Shown here one piece after another: positions 42,501 through 51,608 of a stretch of DNA of 64,000 bases. The stretch is from Planctomycetota bacterium. GTDB lineage: Bacteria; Planctomycetota; Brocadiia; SM23-32; JAKLEA01. How positions within the stretch are numbered: the first letter of the stretch is position 1; each line of letters starts with the position of its first letter. A program made the position numbers and the translations under genes. The notes below the pieces were generated by a model. That model saw only the letters and a list, made by a program, of their open reading frames with translations. It ran no database searches and was not told the origin of the DNA. The stretch lies in assembly GCA_022711755.1 (NCBI GenBank), contig JAKLEA010000029.1, positions 1 through 64,000 on the forward strand, in the 5' to 3' direction.

Positions 42501-44234
42501 CTATCCGGCAAGGCCGCGGACCTCGGACTTTATCCGCAGCAGTTTCTTCATCACGCGGGACAGGTTGGCCTTCGCGTCCCTGGTCCCGAATGCGTCGTGC
42601 AAATCGCGGTAAATCTTCGCCAATTCCGCATAGACCTTCCGGTTCTCCGGAATCGGCTCGTAGACCTTGCTCTTCAGCCCGCACATGGCCGCCTGCGCCT
42701 GAGAGCAGTTCGCATGGCCTCCGGCGGACTCCCCGGCGGCGACCGCGCCAAAGATCGCCGCGCCCAGCGCGCACGCCTGCCCGGATCGCGCGATCTTCAT
42801 CGGTCTGCCGAGAACGTCCGCGTAAATCTGCATCAGCAGCGAATTCTTCTCGGCTATCCCGCCGCAGTTGACGACTTCCCGAACCTTTACTCCGTACTCC
42901 TCGAACCTTCCGCAGATCACGCCCGCGCCAAATGCGGTTCCTTCGATCAGCGCGCGGTAGACCTCCGCCGGAGTCGTGTGCAGAGTATAGCCAATGACCG
43001 CTCCGGTCAACAACGGATCAACCAAAATGGTGCGGTTGCCGTTGTTCCAGTCCAGAGCCAGCAACCCGCTCTCGCCGGGTTTGAGCGCTCCCGCGCCCCT
43101 GGTCAGCGCGTCATGCAGCGCCACGGGCGACGCCGCGCCGCGATCTTTCCCCGGAAGCAGTTGCAGCGGCGGGAAGTATTGCACGAACCAGTTGAAAATG
43201 TCCCCAACCGCGCTCTGCCCGGCCTCCAGGCCGTAATATCCGGGCAGTATGCTTCCGTCAACTATCCCGCACAATCCCGGTATGTCCGCCAGCTTCCCGG
43301 TGTTAGGCGCGACCATCATGTCGCACGTGGATGTCCCGAGAATCTTCACCAGCACGCCTGGCTTGATCCCGGAACCTACAGCTCCCATGTGCGCGTCAAA
43401 TGCGCCGCCGCTTACGGCGATGCCGGCGCGAAGACCGAGCTTCTTCGCCCAGTCGGCGGACAATGCTCCGGCCGGAACGTCCGCCGTATAAGCCTTATCG
43501 TAGAGCTTCGCGCGCAGCGGGGCCAGCCTCTTGTCCACCGCATTCAGAAACTGCTTGTCCGGCAACCCGCCCCATTGCTCACAGTACATCGCCTTATGTC
43601 CTGCGGCGCAGATTCCGCGCTTGATGCGCGCGGGGTTCGTGTCGCCGGTCAGGGCGGCGGGAATATAGTCGCAATACTCCACCCAGCTCGCCATCGCGTT
43701 GAAGACCTTCGGCGCGACGCGGGCGCAATGCAGGGCCTTGCTGAAGAACCATTCGGAACTATACGTCCCGCCGCACTTGGCAAGATACTCCGGACGGAAC
43801 TTGCGGGCCTTCTCCGTTATCTCCGCAGCCTCGGCAAAGGACGAATGGTCCTTCCAGAGCCACGCCATCGCGTTGATGTCGTCCTTGAATTCGGCGTGGA
43901 AGCAGAGCGGATTGCCGTCCTTGTCCACCGGCATCGGCGTGCTGCCCGTCGTGTCAACGCCAATCCCGATGATGTCCGCCGCGTCGAAGTTCTTATGATT
44001 CTTCTTCGCTTCCTTGACGGCCCCCTTCACCGCGCAGACCAACCCGTCCAGGTAATCCTGCGGATGCTGGCGGGCTACGTTGTGATCCTTCTCGTCCAGC
44101 AGGATGCCGTCCTTGCCCCGGCGGTAATTATGCACGAAAGCGCCAAGCTCGCACCCGTTCGCGACGTCCGCTATCAGCGCGCGGACGCTATTCGTCCCGT
44201 AATCCAGCCCAAGCGAACACCTTTTTGCGCTCAT
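42501..44234 (-). CDS. araB: Ribulokinase (FGGY family)
   Basis: 577 aa from the ATG at 44234; GGAG lies 8 bases upstream, and its ATGA overlaps the stop of the TPR gene. FGGY kinase: SLGLDYGTNSVRALIAD at the N-terminus (phosphate-binding DYGTxS), GVDTTGSTPMPVD near 96, GAFDAHMGAVGSG near 285, and LVKILGTSTCDMM. The length and DYGTNSVRALIAD favour ribulokinase over xylulokinase. No araA or araD homologue is in the window, so it may serve a pentulose or other ketose from elsewhere. Confidence 0.88.
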   Translation of the reverse strand: MSAKRCSLGLDYGTNSVRALIADVANGCELGAFVHNYRRGKDGILLDEKDHNVARQHPQDYLDGLVCAVKGAVKEAKKNHKNFDAADIIGIGVDTTGSTPMPVDKDGNPLCFHAEFKDDINAMAWLWKDHSSFAEAAEITEKARKFRPEYLAKCGGTYSSEWFFSKALHCARVAPKVFNAMASWVEYCDYIPAALTGDTNPARIKRGICAAGHKAMYCEQWGGLPDKQFLNAVDKRLAPLRAKLYDKAYTADVPAGALSADWAKKLGLRAGIAVSGGAFDAHMGAVGSGIKPGVLVKILGTSTCDMMVAPNTGKLADIPGLCGIVDGSILPGYYGLEAGQSAVGDIFNWFVQYFPPLQLLPGKDRGAASPVALHDALTRGAGALKPGESGLLALDWNNGNRTILVDPLLTGAVIGYTLHTTPAEVYRALIEGTAFGAGVICGRFEEYGVKVREVVNCGGIAEKNSLLMQIYADVLGRPMKIARSGQACALGAAIFGAVAAGESAGGHANCSQAQAAMCGLKSKVYEPIPENRKVYAELAKIYRDLHDAFGTRDAKANLSRVMKKLLRIKSEVRGLAG

Positions 44235-47173
44235 CCTTTGTTCTCCGACGCCGGTTGCCATGCCGCCGCTCCGACCGTCTCCCGGAATTCGTTCAGCCTG
44301 GTCGGCATCTTTTCTTCCACCAGCTTCGTGAATCGCCTAATCATCTCCGGGCCTCCCATCTCCGCATGGGTCTCGGCCAGGAACGCGACGATGCTGTATG
44401 ACTTGTCAAGATTCCCGGCCAGCGCGTAGTTCAGCGCTATGTGGTACCGGGCCTCATAATACTCCGGACTCGGATCCTTCGCAGACTTGGAAACCAGCAG
44501 CCAGTATTGCGCGGCCTTGTCGTGCTGCGCAAGCTTCTCGTAACAGGTCGCAAGCGATTGCTTGTAATCTATCACGTCCGGAAACTTCCGAACCACCTCC
44601 TGAAGCGTCCCGGCGGCCTCGGCGTAACGCTCCTGCGCCGTCTGAACCTGGGCAATCCTTGCCCTGAGCGTCCAGACCTTCTGATCGGACGCCGCATCGG
44701 ACTTGAATCTCTCGATCCCCTTCTTATACATGGCCTCCGCCTCGGCATACACCCGAATATCCTGCAATTCCCTTCCGAGAATCATGTATTCGTCAATCGT
44801 CTGGTTAGGGTTCAGCGCCAGCGCCTTGTCCATATACTGCGCGCCCTTCTTGCCCGCCTCGTTTGCCTTATGAGTATCGCCTTTATCCTGCAGGGATTTC
44901 ATCTCCATAAAATATGCTTTTCCGAGAAGCCTTGCCGATACCCGCGCCAACTCCGGGTTCGCGCCGTCGGCGAGTATCCTGTCAACGGACTTCTCAGCGT
45001 CCGCAAGCCGCCCCAGGTAGCGATTTGCCTGAATCCGGCTGAAAAGCGCAGAATTGCGCAACGCATCGCCCGGCTTGAACGTCTCCTCGAATCCATCCAG
45101 AACCGCCAGAGCCGTTTCCGGTTCGTTCCACTGTTCCGCCGTGTAGATTTCCCCCAGCACCGCCCTTGCTCGCGCCACCCACGGAATTATCTGCTCGCGC
45201 TGCTCTTTTAGGCTCCGCCCCTCAGCGTCCTTCCACCATTCCATGAAACCAGTCAACTGCTCGACCGCCTTATCCCGGCGCGACTTCGCCTCCTCGCCGA
45301 TTGAACCGGCCTTGATAAGGCGCGACGCCTCAAGCCAGTAACAATTTCCCGTCATGAACGCGGCCTGAGCGTAATTCTCATTGCCCTGAGGCACGTTGGC
45401 ATAGACCGCCGCCGCGTCAAGAAAGCCGCCTATCGTCCGGTTTATCTCAGCGCTCTGGAATATCGCCCAGTCGCGGTGCGGATTGTCCGGATAATCGCGA
45501 ACCAGAAGGTCCAGCGCGCGCACGTAGCGCTTCGCCTCGTAACGAACCTCGTCCGGAACAGGCATCCCCGGCTCGATGCCGCATTTCTTCTTAACGTAGT
45601 CGAACAGCTTCCCCTGGAATTGAACATTATTGTAAGCGCTATGAGCGCCGTATCCCCCCTCCGGCCCGGCGAATTCCCTGGCGCACTGCTCAAAGCAGAG
45701 CGATGCCTCGTAATAAAAGAACGCTGCCTGCCCCTTCTTCTGCTTCCACGTGTCGTAATGGCACAGGGCAAGGTTGTACCACGACTCCGGAAGAATCCGG
45801 TTCTTGTGCCTGACGGGGCTTGCGCGGAGAATGGCCAGTCTGTAGGTCTGGATCGCCTCCTCGTATTTCCCCTCCTTCTGAAATCTTCCGGCGTCCGCAA
45901 ACAGAACCTCCGCCGTCGGCGTGATTTTCAGTTCCTTGCCAAGCAAAGCCGCGGTCTTGCCTGTCCATTCGCTTCTGAGCAGTTCCGCCTCCCGCCGCCA
46001 TGGTCCTTCCCTCTCGGCCACCGCGTTCGCGGCGTCAAGAGAATCCTGAAGCAACTGCTGCGCGTCCCGCATCAGCTTCGCCTGCTCCTCCTTGTTTCCC
46101 TGGCCCGCCGCAGTGTCGGCGCGAGTCTTCAACTGTTCCGCAAAACCGACGCCCGCCCTGCCCCGCGCAAGCATCGCCTCGTCGAACACGTCGGCCTCAG
46201 CCCCCGCGAAATCCCCGATCAGCTTGTCGGCCACGGTCATGGCGCTTTCGTAGCGCTGCTGGGCCATGTAAGTTCGTATGTCGCCGATCATCGCCGTCAT
46301 CTTGATCCGCACGGTGGCGTCGGTCGTGTTCACGCGCGTGACGTTGTCGAACATCTGGTGCGCGGCGGCGTAATCCCCGTTCTCCAGCATCACAAGCCCG
46401 ATGCACTGGTACGCTGACAGCGCGACAACGTAATGCGCCAGCAACTCGTCATTGGTCAGCGCGAACATGGCCTTCCGCGACTCGTCCAGAAGCGAGTCGC
46501 GCTTGCTCTTCTCCGCCGTCTTGTCAATCAGCATGGCCGCGTCGAAATAAGCCCATCCCTCATTCACCCACGCCAGCCCTCTTCGTTCGCGGACGAAAAA
46601 GAAGCGTTCCTTCTGCTCCCCGGTCTTCGCGTTCTTTTCGAGCCATTTATACTCGTCTTCATAAAGCAGCCTGATCTTAGAAAACTCGTTCACGCAGACG
46701 TCGGAATACTGCAACGCAGACATGCGGAAACGCTTTGCCTCCTCGGTATCGCTGGTCCACTGGACAAAGCGCGCATACATCCGCGTCAGTTTCTGCGCCA
46801 GTTCCGCTCTCTCATACCGCGCGTCGCAGATTGCGTCCTTGTTGCCGTCCGTCACCGGTTGTTTCAGATATGCGTCAAAATGCTCTATGGCCTGCGCGTA
46901 ATGCTCCCTCTGCTTCTTGCCATCACCCTTCTTGCCCGCCGCGTCGCCCAGTATCACGAACGTACTTGAAAGCTCGTAATGAGCCTGAAGTATCACGTCC
47001 TCCGGCAGGTCCTTCCTCAACAAAATCCGCCTGCATTGCTCGATGCAGAGGTCCTGGAATTTCAGATTTCTCAACCCCCGCGCAAACTCGATCTCAGGAT
47101 TCGCCGCCCATGCCGCCGCCGGCAGCGCGGCGACGATGACCATAATCGTAAGACTCTGGCAAATCAACCTCAT
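44231..47173 (-). CDS. Secreted tetratricopeptide-repeat protein
   Basis: 980 aa with a Sec signal (TIMVIVAALPAAAWA). The whole body is alpha-helical TPR-type repeats; clear ones include CHYDTWKQKKGQAAFFYYEASLCFEQCAREF, AEAMYKKGIERFKSDAASDQK, and EAAGTLQEVVRKFPDVIDYKQSLATCYEKLAQHDKAAQYW near the C-terminus. It resembles BamD/YbgF-like periplasmic scaffolds in general style. No catalytic domain. Its stop overlaps the ribulokinase start by 4 bases, so translation may be coupled, although the functions look unrelated. Confidence 0.82.
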   Translation of the reverse strand: MRLICQSLTIMVIVAALPAAAWAANPEIEFARGLRNLKFQDLCIEQCRRILLRKDLPEDVILQAHYELSSTFVILGDAAGKKGDGKKQREHYAQAIEHFDAYLKQPVTDGNKDAICDARYERAELAQKLTRMYARFVQWTSDTEEAKRFRMSALQYSDVCVNEFSKIRLLYEDEYKWLEKNAKTGEQKERFFFVRERRGLAWVNEGWAYFDAAMLIDKTAEKSKRDSLLDESRKAMFALTNDELLAHYVVALSAYQCIGLVMLENGDYAAAHQMFDNVTRVNTTDATVRIKMTAMIGDIRTYMAQQRYESAMTVADKLIGDFAGAEADVFDEAMLARGRAGVGFAEQLKTRADTAAGQGNKEEQAKLMRDAQQLLQDSLDAANAVAEREGPWRREAELLRSEWTGKTAALLGKELKITPTAEVLFADAGRFQKEGKYEEAIQTYRLAILRASPVRHKNRILPESWYNLALCHYDTWKQKKGQAAFFYYEASLCFEQCAREFAGPEGGYGAHSAYNNVQFQGKLFDYVKKKCGIEPGMPVPDEVRYEAKRYVRALDLLVRDYPDNPHRDWAIFQSAEINRTIGGFLDAAAVYANVPQGNENYAQAAFMTGNCYWLEASRLIKAGSIGEEAKSRRDKAVEQLTGFMEWWKDAEGRSLKEQREQIIPWVARARAVLGEIYTAEQWNEPETALAVLDGFEETFKPGDALRNSALFSRIQANRYLGRLADAEKSVDRILADGANPELARVSARLLGKAYFMEMKSLQDKGDTHKANEAGKKGAQYMDKALALNPNQTIDEYMILGRELQDIRVYAEAEAMYKKGIERFKSDAASDQKVWTLRARIAQVQTAQERYAEAAGTLQEVVRKFPDVIDYKQSLATCYEKLAQHDKAAQYWLLVSKSAKDPSPEYYEARYHIALNYALAGNLDKSYSIVAFLAETHAEMGGPEMIRRFTKLVEEKMPTRLNEFRETVGAAAWQPASENKG

Positions 47174-47410
47174 ATGACACCGGAACCTGGAGGGAACTCA
47201 TCGCTCCTGCAATTGGAAGCTTCATGCCCGCGCCCCGCAGGGGGAGGCGCTCCGCACCCACGTGGATGATCGCTTTGCGCCCGCGCAGCAACGCCTTCAG
47301 CGATTATAGAAACGCCGTCTTAAGCGGTAAAGCGAAATCCAAAGGCGGGACGGTGTTCTTACGGCTTGAAACGCGCCGAACTCCCGCCCTAAAATTTCTC
47401 CCGCCGCATG

Positions 47411-48589
47411 CTATGCGAACTCGACCACCTTCCCGGTGCGATGCGCGATATACGCATTCTCCATCAATTCCGTCAACTGCCGCCCCTCCTCCAACCCGAA
47501 ATGTATCGCTCCGCCCTCGGTAATCCCGCTCACCCATTGCCGTATCGGGCTGGGCAATCCCGGCGGCAATTCGGGCGGCGTCACCCACTTGTCTCCCTTG
47601 CCCCCCGCCTTGGCGGACCTGATCAGAACCTTGCCCTCCGGCCCTCCAATGAACAGCGCTCCCTCCGTGCCGTGCAACTCCATGATATCGGGGCTGTTGG
47701 TGGAAACGAAACTCGTCTCAACCACCGCCGTCGCCTTGCTTGCAAACTCAATCGCACAGATGGCGTTATCCTCCACCTTGTGCCCGGTGACATAATTGAA
47801 CATGGAAGTGATTCGCGCAGGCTTGCCCATGATCCACCGCGCCAGATACATGGGATGCGCCCCCAGGTCCATCATGGCCCCCCCGCCGCACGCGACGGGA
47901 TCGTAAAAATGCCCAGGCAACCACCCGGCTGACGCGCCGTTGTGGGCCACGCGAACCCTCATCAGCGTCGTCTTCCCGATCAACCGTTCCTCGACTACCT
48001 TCTTCGCGTATAGGTGCTGAGAGGAACACCGCGCAGGGAAGGAAATGCAGAACTTCACGCCAGCCTTCTTCACGGCCTCGGAAATGCGATCACAATCCTT
48101 CACGGTCAGGGCCATGACCTTTTCCGTAAAGATGTGTTTTCCGGCGTTGGCCGCCGCAACCATCACGTCCGCGTGCTTGTTGGTCGGCGCGCATACCACG
48201 ACGGCGTCAACGTCCTCCCGCTTGAGGAATGCGTCAAGGTTCGTCTCAAGCGGAACGCCCAGCCGCGCCGCCCAGACCTGCCCGCCCATGAGCGTAGCTG
48301 TAAGCGACGCCGCGCGCCCCGCAGTCTCGTCGTAGACCGCCGTGATCTTGACGTTCGGCATCTGGCGCAACTGATCGGCGTATCCCAACGCATGAACGTG
48401 CCAACTGCTCAACATGCCGACCCGCAGGACCTTCGCGCCGCCCTGCGCCGGGGCAGGCGGTTGCGCCTCGGCCTGAGCCTTTGCCGCGCCACTGAACAGA
48501 CTCAACCCCGCCAGTCCGCCGCCCGCGGCGGCCGCGTCGCGCATGAACTCCCGCCGACTTATCTCCTTCGCCGTGTCTTTTTCGCTCAT
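47411..48589 (-). CDS. Tat-exported Gfo/Idh/MocA-family oxidoreductase
   Basis: 392 aa. Twin-arginine signal SRREFMRDAAAAGGGLAGLSLFSGAAKA. Rossmann fold after it (LRVGMLSSWHVHALGYADQLRQMP), DAVVVCAPTNKHADVMVAAANAGKHIFTEKVMAL with the Lys in EK typical of the family, then the alpha/beta substrate domain (VACGGGAMMDLGAHPMYLARWIMG). Export with NAD(P) already bound fits the Tat route. The substrate is probably a sugar or cyclitol. The 3D-domain gene is 9 bases upstream. Confidence 0.9.
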   Translation of the reverse strand: MSEKDTAKEISRREFMRDAAAAGGGLAGLSLFSGAAKAQAEAQPPAPAQGGAKVLRVGMLSSWHVHALGYADQLRQMPNVKITAVYDETAGRAASLTATLMGGQVWAARLGVPLETNLDAFLKREDVDAVVVCAPTNKHADVMVAAANAGKHIFTEKVMALTVKDCDRISEAVKKAGVKFCISFPARCSSQHLYAKKVVEERLIGKTTLMRVRVAHNGASAGWLPGHFYDPVACGGGAMMDLGAHPMYLARWIMGKPARITSMFNYVTGHKVEDNAICAIEFASKATAVVETSFVSTNSPDIMELHGTEGALFIGGPEGKVLIRSAKAGGKGDKWVTPPELPPGLPSPIRQWVSGITEGGAIHFGLEEGRQLTELMENAYIAHRTGKVVEFA

Positions 48590-48598
48590 CGCCGGACC

Positions 48599-49081
48599 TT
48601 ATCCTTCCTTCCAGACCTGAAGTTCCTTCTTGCCCCATGCCATGGCCTGCGCCCGCGGAACCAGCATGAAAAGATCAATATGTTTTCCCTTGATCCGTCC
48701 GCCGGTATCGTCCGCCCTGCGCCATCCCACTGTGTCAATATACACCCATGTTCCCGCCGTTACGACGGTCGGATCCACGGCGATGGATACGCCGTTCTCC
48801 AATTTACCGAGAGCGCCCCTGATTGCGGCCACGTAGGTAAAGATCGTGTCCGTCGGGCCCTTAGGCTTGTTTTTTCCCCAGTCAATCTGAATCAGGCGTC
48901 CCTTCTTGTCCACCCCGCTTCCCTGCATCAGGATGTCCTTCAGGAATGCATGGCTGTAGGTTTCATTCAGTCCGAGCGCCGGAATCTCCACGGCGTCGGA
49001 ATGGTCCGCCTCGTTTGCGATGTTGTAGGCCGTCACCGTAAAAGTCCCCAGCGACTCGCCTTTCTGCCTCTCCGGACTCAT
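48599..49081 (-). CDS. 3D (Asp-Asp-Asp) domain protein
   Basis: 160 aa from the ATG at 49081 (GGAGGGAG 5 bases upstream) rather than 49114. TFTVTAYN near the start and the closing block TWVYIDTVGWRRADDTGGRIKGKHIDLFM carry the three Asp of the 3D domain found in MltA-like lytic transglycosylases and YabE/Rpf-type cell-wall proteins. The double-psi barrel is short and no signal peptide is visible, which is odd for a wall enzyme. Co-transcribed with the oxidoreductase. Confidence 0.78.
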   Translation of the reverse strand: MSPERQKGESLGTFTVTAYNIANEADHSDAVEIPALGLNETYSHAFLKDILMQGSGVDKKGRLIQIDWGKNKPKGPTDTIFTYVAAIRGALGKLENGVSIAVDPTVVTAGTWVYIDTVGWRRADDTGGRIKGKHIDLFMLVPRAQAMAWGKKELQVWKEG

Positions 49082-49329
49082 GTCTCCCTCCATGCAATTG
49101 TGATTTTGATTCAACCTGTTTTTCCGTCGGCATCAATTGCCCATCTCCTATTTATCATGCCGGACAGAACAAGTCTTCGCAACTGATTAGCAATCAACTC
49201 CAAGGCAGTCTCCCGCATTGCCCCCGGGCGCGCTCCTGTTCCAAGTACACACAATGACATGTCTCGTCCCCTGTTCCTTCGCCCCGGAATCCGTTACAAT
49301 TCCCGCTTTACATCATGAGGTATGCCGCC

Positions 49330-50433
49330 ATGCCGAGGTCGTCGGGAGTCGGAAAATTCTTCGGGACGCACTGGGAAAAGATGGTCCTCTGGGCCATCCT
49401 GCTGGGAATCCTTATCGTCCTGCGTCCATTTCTGCTCCTGATTTTTGAAACGTTCCTTATCACTTATACGATGAAGAGCGTCGTCGAATGGATCGTGAGC
49501 CACACACAACTGAACTTCAAGCTTGCGGCCGTCATCGTCTTCACCTTGTTTGTCGGACTTCTGACTGAGACGGCAGTCTACATCGGGCCAAGATTCATAT
49601 CAGAAACAAACCATATTCTATCCAACTTTGTCGGCGATGGAGACGAGCAGGCACAGGAAAAGGTTGACAGATTCGTCGAATCTGTCATCCGGGAAGTCGT
49701 CGGCGATAAAAAAGCACAGGTCGTCATCGGGTCTCAGGAATACATAACCCTGATGGACAACTTCAAGGATGAGGCATCCAGAACGGCAAAGGAAATACTG
49801 CCGAAGGCCGTGGCCGGACTGCTTCACGTTATCAAATTCGGATGGGAATTCGTAATATCACTCCTGCTTGCCATTATCTTTTCTTTCATCCTCATCATTG
49901 ACTGGCAGAGAATCACATCGGGAATGCAAAAACTGGAGAAGAGCCATATCAGAACCTTCTACATAGGCACAGCGCCCCACTTCAGGGCCTTCGGCAACAT
50001 ACTGGGCAAAACGATCCGAGCGCAGGCGATAATCGCCGCGTGCAATACCGTCCTCACCGCCATCGGACTCTGGTTCTTCGAAGTTCCTAACATTACCCTC
50101 CTCTCCACATTCGTCTTCCTCTGCGGATTCATCCCCATCTTCGGCCTGTTCATAAGCTCCATCCCCATATTGCTCTTTGGCGCCCAGGCTGGCGGCATCA
50201 TACTCGTGTTGAAGCTCATGGCCTTCATCGCCGGGGTGCACTCTCTGGAAGCCTACGTCCTGAATCCGAAAATCACGGCCGGCTTCCTGCACGTCCATCC
50301 CCTCCTCGTCCTTGCCCTGCTTCTCGTGGGGGAGAGATTCTTCGGCATCTGGGGCATGGTACTCAGTGTCCCGGTCGGCACATATGTCATCAGCGTTTTG
50401 ACGACAGAGGACGGTATGCCGCCCGATGAATGA
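49330..50433 (+). CDS. AI-2E family transporter
   Basis: 367 aa from the ATG at 49330 (GAGGT 8 bases upstream; an in-frame ATG at 49315 has none). About eight membrane segments: two early ones (MVLWAILLGILIVLRPFLLLIFETF, LAAVIVFTLFVGLL), a soluble insert about 80-160 rich in charged residues, then a block ending GFIPIFGLFISSIPILLFGAQAGG and HVHPLLVLALLLVGERFFGIWGMVLSVPVGTY, which is diagnostic. The family includes TqsA (AI-2 export) and many sodium-linked transporters; substrate unknown. TACAAT at 49296-49301 may be its -10. Confidence 0.88.
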   Translation: MPRSSGVGKFFGTHWEKMVLWAILLGILIVLRPFLLLIFETFLITYTMKSVVEWIVSHTQLNFKLAAVIVFTLFVGLLTETAVYIGPRFISETNHILSNFVGDGDEQAQEKVDRFVESVIREVVGDKKAQVVIGSQEYITLMDNFKDEASRTAKEILPKAVAGLLHVIKFGWEFVISLLLAIIFSFILIIDWQRITSGMQKLEKSHIRTFYIGTAPHFRAFGNILGKTIRAQAIIAACNTVLTAIGLWFFEVPNITLLSTFVFLCGFIPIFGLFISSIPILLFGAQAGGIILVLKLMAFIAGVHSLEAYVLNPKITAGFLHVHPLLVLALLLVGERFFGIWGMVLSVPVGTYVISVLTTEDGMPPDE

Positions 50434-50733
50434 AGCGGCTCAATACCATATTATTCGAACGTCAGGATGCGTCGGGATGACCGTGCCCATTTGTGTTTTC
50501 CGCATCTTTCCGCGCCTCTGAAATCTCAAATTCACCCCCCCCTCTGTCCATTCGTCGTGTCTTTGATCCTTCGTGGTAGACGAGACGGCGCTCAAATAAG
50601 AACACGCCCATGTTGCCGGATGCCCGGCGTTTTGATTTTGACACGGATTGCAAATGGCCTGATGTGGTATAATCCTTCTTTGGGAAAAACGCCGGTATGT
50701 CCCGGCATCGTGACAAGGTTTCAGGAGAAAACA
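50434..50733. promoter_or_regulatory. Intergenic region with extended -10 promoter for the DUF1080 gene
   Basis: TGGTATAAT at 50665-50673 is an extended -10 box; TTGACA at 50638 is too far (24 bases) to pair with it. The part 50490-50580 is pyrimidine-rich with CATTTGTG, TTCGTCGTGTC and CCTTCGTGGT stretches resembling a dispersed non-coding repeat. Confidence 0.4.
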
Positions 50734-51480
50734 ATGAACCGCATGATTGTGACGTGCATCGTCGTTTTGGCGTTCGCCGCCCTGCTTGCCCCGCGCACTG
50801 GCTTCGCCCAGGATACGAAGGCAATTAAACCATTCACCGGCAAGGACCTCTCAGGTTGGGAAGTCAACGGGCCAAAAGAGAAGAACAAGTGGGTCGTCGG
50901 TATCCCCGAAATGTCCCCCGCCGATCCGAAACAACTTGTTTCCAAGGAACTTACCGCCGATCAGAAGGCCAAGGGGGAGGGCGCGATGATCAACCTGGCC
51001 GCCAAACATGGCGACAGTCTGGATTTCTTCTCAACCGAGAAGTTCGGCGACTGCCACATCGAGCTTGAGCTTATGGTCCCGCAAGGCTCCAACTCAGGCG
51101 TCTACGTCATGGGCGAATACGAGATTCAGGTTCTGGACAGCTACGGCAAGAAGGAAATGGGCAACGGAGACATGGGGGCTATATACGGAGCGGCCCCCCC
51201 GCCTGTGAACGCCTGCAAGAAGCCCGGCGAGTGGCAGAAATACGTCATTGACTTCCAGGCCCCGAAGTTCGACGCAAACGGCAAGAAGACCGCCAACGCG
51301 AAGTTCATCAAGGTCGAACTGAACGGACAGCTTCTGCACAAGAACCTTGAAATGCCCGACAAGACCCCCGGCGGCGTCTCCGGCAAGGAAGCCGCGAAAG
51401 GCCCGCTGATGTTCCAGGGCAACCACGGCCCCGTGGCCTACAGAAACATCTGCATCACACCTCTTGAGTGTTGCAAGTAA
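50734..51480 (+). CDS. Secreted DUF1080 (3-keto-disaccharide hydrolase-like) protein
   Basis: 248 aa from the ATG at 50734 (AGGAG 6 bases upstream), which opens a signal peptide (MIVTCIVVLAFAALLAPRTGFA). One DUF1080 concanavalin-like domain: IKPFTGKDLSGWEV, CHIELELMVPQGSNSGVYVMGEYEIQVLDSYGKKE, GAIYGAAPPPVNACKKPGEWQKYVIDFQAP, and the closing GPLMFQGNHGPVAYRNICITPL. The domain binds or cleaves glycosides, notably 3-keto-glycosides; Gfo/Idh/MocA enzymes, such as the one at 47.4 kb, often supply the 3-keto sugars. Confidence 0.88.
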   Translation: MNRMIVTCIVVLAFAALLAPRTGFAQDTKAIKPFTGKDLSGWEVNGPKEKNKWVVGIPEMSPADPKQLVSKELTADQKAKGEGAMINLAAKHGDSLDFFSTEKFGDCHIELELMVPQGSNSGVYVMGEYEIQVLDSYGKKEMGNGDMGAIYGAAPPPVNACKKPGEWQKYVIDFQAPKFDANGKKTANAKFIKVELNGQLLHKNLEMPDKTPGGVSGKEAAKGPLMFQGNHGPVAYRNICITPLECCK

Positions 51481-51508
51481 ATCATCTTCATTACGCCAGT
51501 ATAAGATA

Positions 51509-51537
51509 ACGGGGGTGGAGGGAATACCCTCCACCCC
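51509..51537. terminator. GC-rich hairpin between convergent genes
   Basis: GGGGTGGAGGG, AATA, CCCTCCACCCC. It lies 30 bases after the DUF1080 stop and ahead of the M55 peptidase stop. No T-tract, so termination is uncertain. Confidence 0.55.
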
Positions 51538-51608
51538 GTATGTCTGTACACTGATCGTTGCTTGCCGCCCTAATCCGCATTCTGCATGAGCGTTTCTATC
51601 CACTCAGG

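Noticed and set aside
42487..42774. N-terminal extension of ilvN
   Set aside because: Lies within the ribulokinase gene in another frame; IlvN starts at the ACT domain, as expected, from 42486.
40840..44429. Very long open frames on the plus strand opposite ilvC, ilvN and ribulokinase (590 and 610 codons)
   Set aside because: They are antisense to strongly recognisable genes, have Arg/Pro/Leu-biased translations and match no family. High GC makes such antisense frames common.
50638..50673. TTGACA and TATAAT as a matched promoter pair
   Set aside because: The spacer is 24 bases. The TATAAT is better read as an extended -10 box (TGGTATAAT).
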